Of a stretch of DNA of 64,000 bases, positions 62,646 through 64,000 are shown in pieces. The notes under the pieces are model-generated. The model was not told where the DNA came from and ran no database searches. It saw nothing but the letters and a program-made list of their open reading frames with translations. The stretch is from Pseudomonas sp. B21-056 (lineage in GTDB: Bacteria; Pseudomonadota; Gammaproteobacteria; Pseudomonadales; Pseudomonadaceae). Each line of letters opens with the position of its first letter. Within the stretch, counting starts at the first letter, position 1. Both the position numbers and the translations under genes were made by a program. The stretch is from the NCBI RefSeq assembly GCF_026016325.1, contig NZ_CP087203.1:4154001-4218000 (forward strand). The letters are read 5' to 3'.

Positions 62646-63515
62646 ATGTCCAGGCTTTCCCATCAAGATTTACGTCGTAACTTTCGCCAACTCCTGGCTT
62701 CCCAGACCTGCTACCACACCGCATCGGTGTTTGACCCGATGTCGGCGCGCATTGCCGCCGACCTGGGTTTTGAAGTGGGAATCCTGGGCGGCTCGGTGGC
62801 GTCGTTGCAAGTATTGGGTGCACCGGACTTTGCGTTGATCACCCTCAGCGAGTTTGCCGAACAGGCCACCCGCATCGGCCGCGTGGCCCAACTGCCGGTG
62901 ATCGCCGATGCCGACCATGGCTATGGCAATGCCCTGAACGTGATGCGCACCATCATCGAACTCGAACGCGCCGGCGTGGCGGCCCTCACCATCGAAGACA
63001 CCTTGCTGCCGGCCCAGTTCGGCCGTAAATCCACCGACCTGATCGGCGTAGCCGAAGGCGTCGGCAAGATCCGTGCGGCACTGGAAGCCCGGGTCGATCC
63101 GGAAATGGCGATCATCGCCCGCACCAATGCCGGGATCCTGCCGGTGCAGGAAATCATCAGCCGTACCCGGCAATACGAACGTGCCGGCGCGGACGGGATT
63201 TGCATGGTGGGTGTGCAGGACTTCGAGCACCTGGAAAAGATCAGCGAGAACCTGACGGTGCCGCTGATGCTCGTCACCTATGGCAACCCGCTGCTGCGCG
63301 ACGACAAACGCCTGGCCGAGTTGGGCGTGCGGATCACCATCGACGGCCACGGCGCCTACTTCGCCGCGATCAAGGCCACCTACGACAGCCTTCGCGAACA
63401 ACGGCAGATCTTCACCCAGGCCTCGGACCTCAGCGCCACCGAACTGACCCACACCTACACCCAGCCCGAGGAATATATCCGTTGGGCCGAGGAGTACATG
63501 AGCGTCAAGGAGTAA
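62646..63515 (+). CDS. oxaloacetate decarboxylase-type protein of the PEP mutase/isocitrate lyase superfamily
   Basis: A 289-residue TIM-barrel enzyme similar to P. aeruginosa PA4872, an oxaloacetate decarboxylase. [40 protein letters not shown] (metal-binding Asp residues, about 85-103) and [12 protein letters not shown] are typical. The catalytic Cys loop of isocitrate lyase is missing, as in PA4872. The start at ATG 62646 gives the usual length; the upstream extension is not used. Confidence 0.9.
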   Translation: MSRLSHQDLRRNFRQLLASQTCYHTASVFDPMSARIAADLGFEVGILGGSVASLQVLGAPDFALITLSEFAEQATRIGRVAQLPVIADADHGYGNALNVMRTIIELERAGVAALTIEDTLLPAQFGRKSTDLIGVAEGVGKIRAALEARVDPEMAIIARTNAGILPVQEIISRTRQYERAGADGICMVGVQDFEHLEKISENLTVPLMLVTYGNPLLRDDKRLAELGVRITIDGHGAYFAAIKATYDSLREQRQIFTQASDLSATELTHTYTQPEEYIRWAEEYMSVKE

Positions 63516-63538
63516 TCCGACGGCGGTCTCGAGGACGC

Positions 63539-63632
63539 TTTCGCGAGCAGGCTCGCTCCCACAGGTTTCCGAGTGACGCGGAATTTGTGTTCACCACAAC
63601 CCCCCTGTGGGAGCGAGCCTGCTCGCGAAGGC
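63539..63632. repeat. REP pair (BIME)
   Basis: Forward core TCGCGAGCAGGCTCGCTCCC at 63541-63560 and reverse GGGAGCGAGCCTGCTCGCGA at 63609-63628, placed between converging genes. Confidence 0.9.
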
Positions 63633-63654
63633 GTCGCCAGGGGCGAGGAAAATC

Positions 63655-64000
63655 TCAGCGCTCGCTGCGCAGCATCTCCTTGGGCACGTACTTGCCGATT
63701 TCGAACTTGCCGATGGCGGCACGGTGCACTTCATCCGGGCCGTCGGCCAGGCGTAGGGTGCGTTGCATGGCGTACATATAGGCCAGCGGGAAATCGTTGG
63801 ACACCCCGGCACCGCCGTGGATCTGGATCGCACGGTCGATGACCTTCAGGGCCACATTCGGCGCGACCACCTTGATCTGGGCGATTTCACTTTTCGCCAC
63901 CTTGTTGCCGACGGTGTCCATCATGTAGGCCGCTTTCAAGGTCAGCAGCCGAGCCATGTCGATTTCCATCCGCGAGTCGGCGATCTTGTCGACGTTGCCG
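63655..64000 (-). CDS. acyl-CoA dehydrogenase, C-terminal part (truncated by window end)
   Basis: The last 115 residues of an acyl-CoA dehydrogenase; the frame stays open past the window edge. [20 protein letters not shown] contains the family signature before the C-terminal helix, and [16 protein letters not shown] is typical of the flavin-binding tail of ACAD10/11-type members. The N-terminal and catalytic parts are not visible, so substrate cannot be given. Confidence 0.9.
   Translation of the reverse strand, partial: GNVDKIADSRMEIDMARLLTLKAAYMMDTVGNKVAKSEIAQIKVVAPNVALKVIDRAIQIHGGAGVSNDFPLAYMYAMQRTLRLADGPDEVHRAAIGKFEIGKYVPKEMLRSER

Overview
The window comes from a Pseudomonas of the fluorescens group. 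I infer this from the host gene content (AruF/AruG-type succinyltransferases, CobF, SelD/SelU, KefFC, an MlaA lipoprotein), from high-GC codon use, and from the many palindromic REP elements with the core GCGAGCAGGCTCGC placed as head-to-head pairs between genes. No rRNA, tRNA or CRISPR array was seen.

Bases 1 to about 22923 are the right-hand three fifths of a Mu-like transposable prophage. Gene order follows Mu late genes: portal (cut by the window start), F-like and G-like head proteins, I-type protease/scaffold, decoration protein, major capsid, gp36- and gp37-like, gp38-like, sheath, tube, frameshifted chaperone, tape measure, gpN, gpX, gpD-like hub, gpV spike, W, J, I, tail fibre and fibre chaperone. 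The right end carries Com, a 50-residue ORF, an ABC-ATPase/GNAT fusion and a formyltransferase, in the place where Mu carries com-mom. The prophage stops at a recognisable Mu-type right terminus with repeated GCGCATCA boxes, probably ending at 22923. Three lower-GC cargo loci of unknown function (2442-3706, 9304-9615, 15800-16798) interrupt the late genes. Each lies directly left of a near-identical 20-bp imperfect palindrome (3691, 9691, 16820), which I read as a late-promoter activator site in the position of Mu P-I, or alternatively as a cargo-insertion junction.

Bases 23 to 53 kb are host chromosome: a VOC protein, azlCD with a divergent Lrp regulator, a divergent-motif NRAMP transporter, an MlaA lipoprotein, a two-component system, KefF/KefC, an AraC regulator and MBL hydrolase, an aldo/keto reductase and LysR regulator, RidA, a Cys-rich (zinc-type) HemB, PhzF and GST, a phosphatase, a YraQ permease, selU-selD, a Tsx-like channel with a structured leader and a GCAAACGTTTGC operator, small periplasmic proteins, an esterase, a succinylglutamate desuccinylase/aspartoacylase-family protein, an orphan amino-acid binding protein flanked by two 107-bp inverted repeats, a rhodanese with an FtrA-type regulator, and cobF with a CobC-like phosphatase.

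Bases 53.3 to 62.5 kb look like one catabolic or biosynthetic locus: an RpiR regulator, isochorismatase-fold hydrolase, glutamine-synthetase-like ligase, N-formylglutamate-amidohydrolase-like protein, APC permease, an AruF/AruG-like pair, two unknown proteins (one cupin-like), a 60-residue peptide, and a strong terminator. I do not recognise this combination as a characterised pathway. The window closes with an oxaloacetate decarboxylase-type PEP-mutase-family enzyme and the end of an acyl-CoA dehydrogenase.
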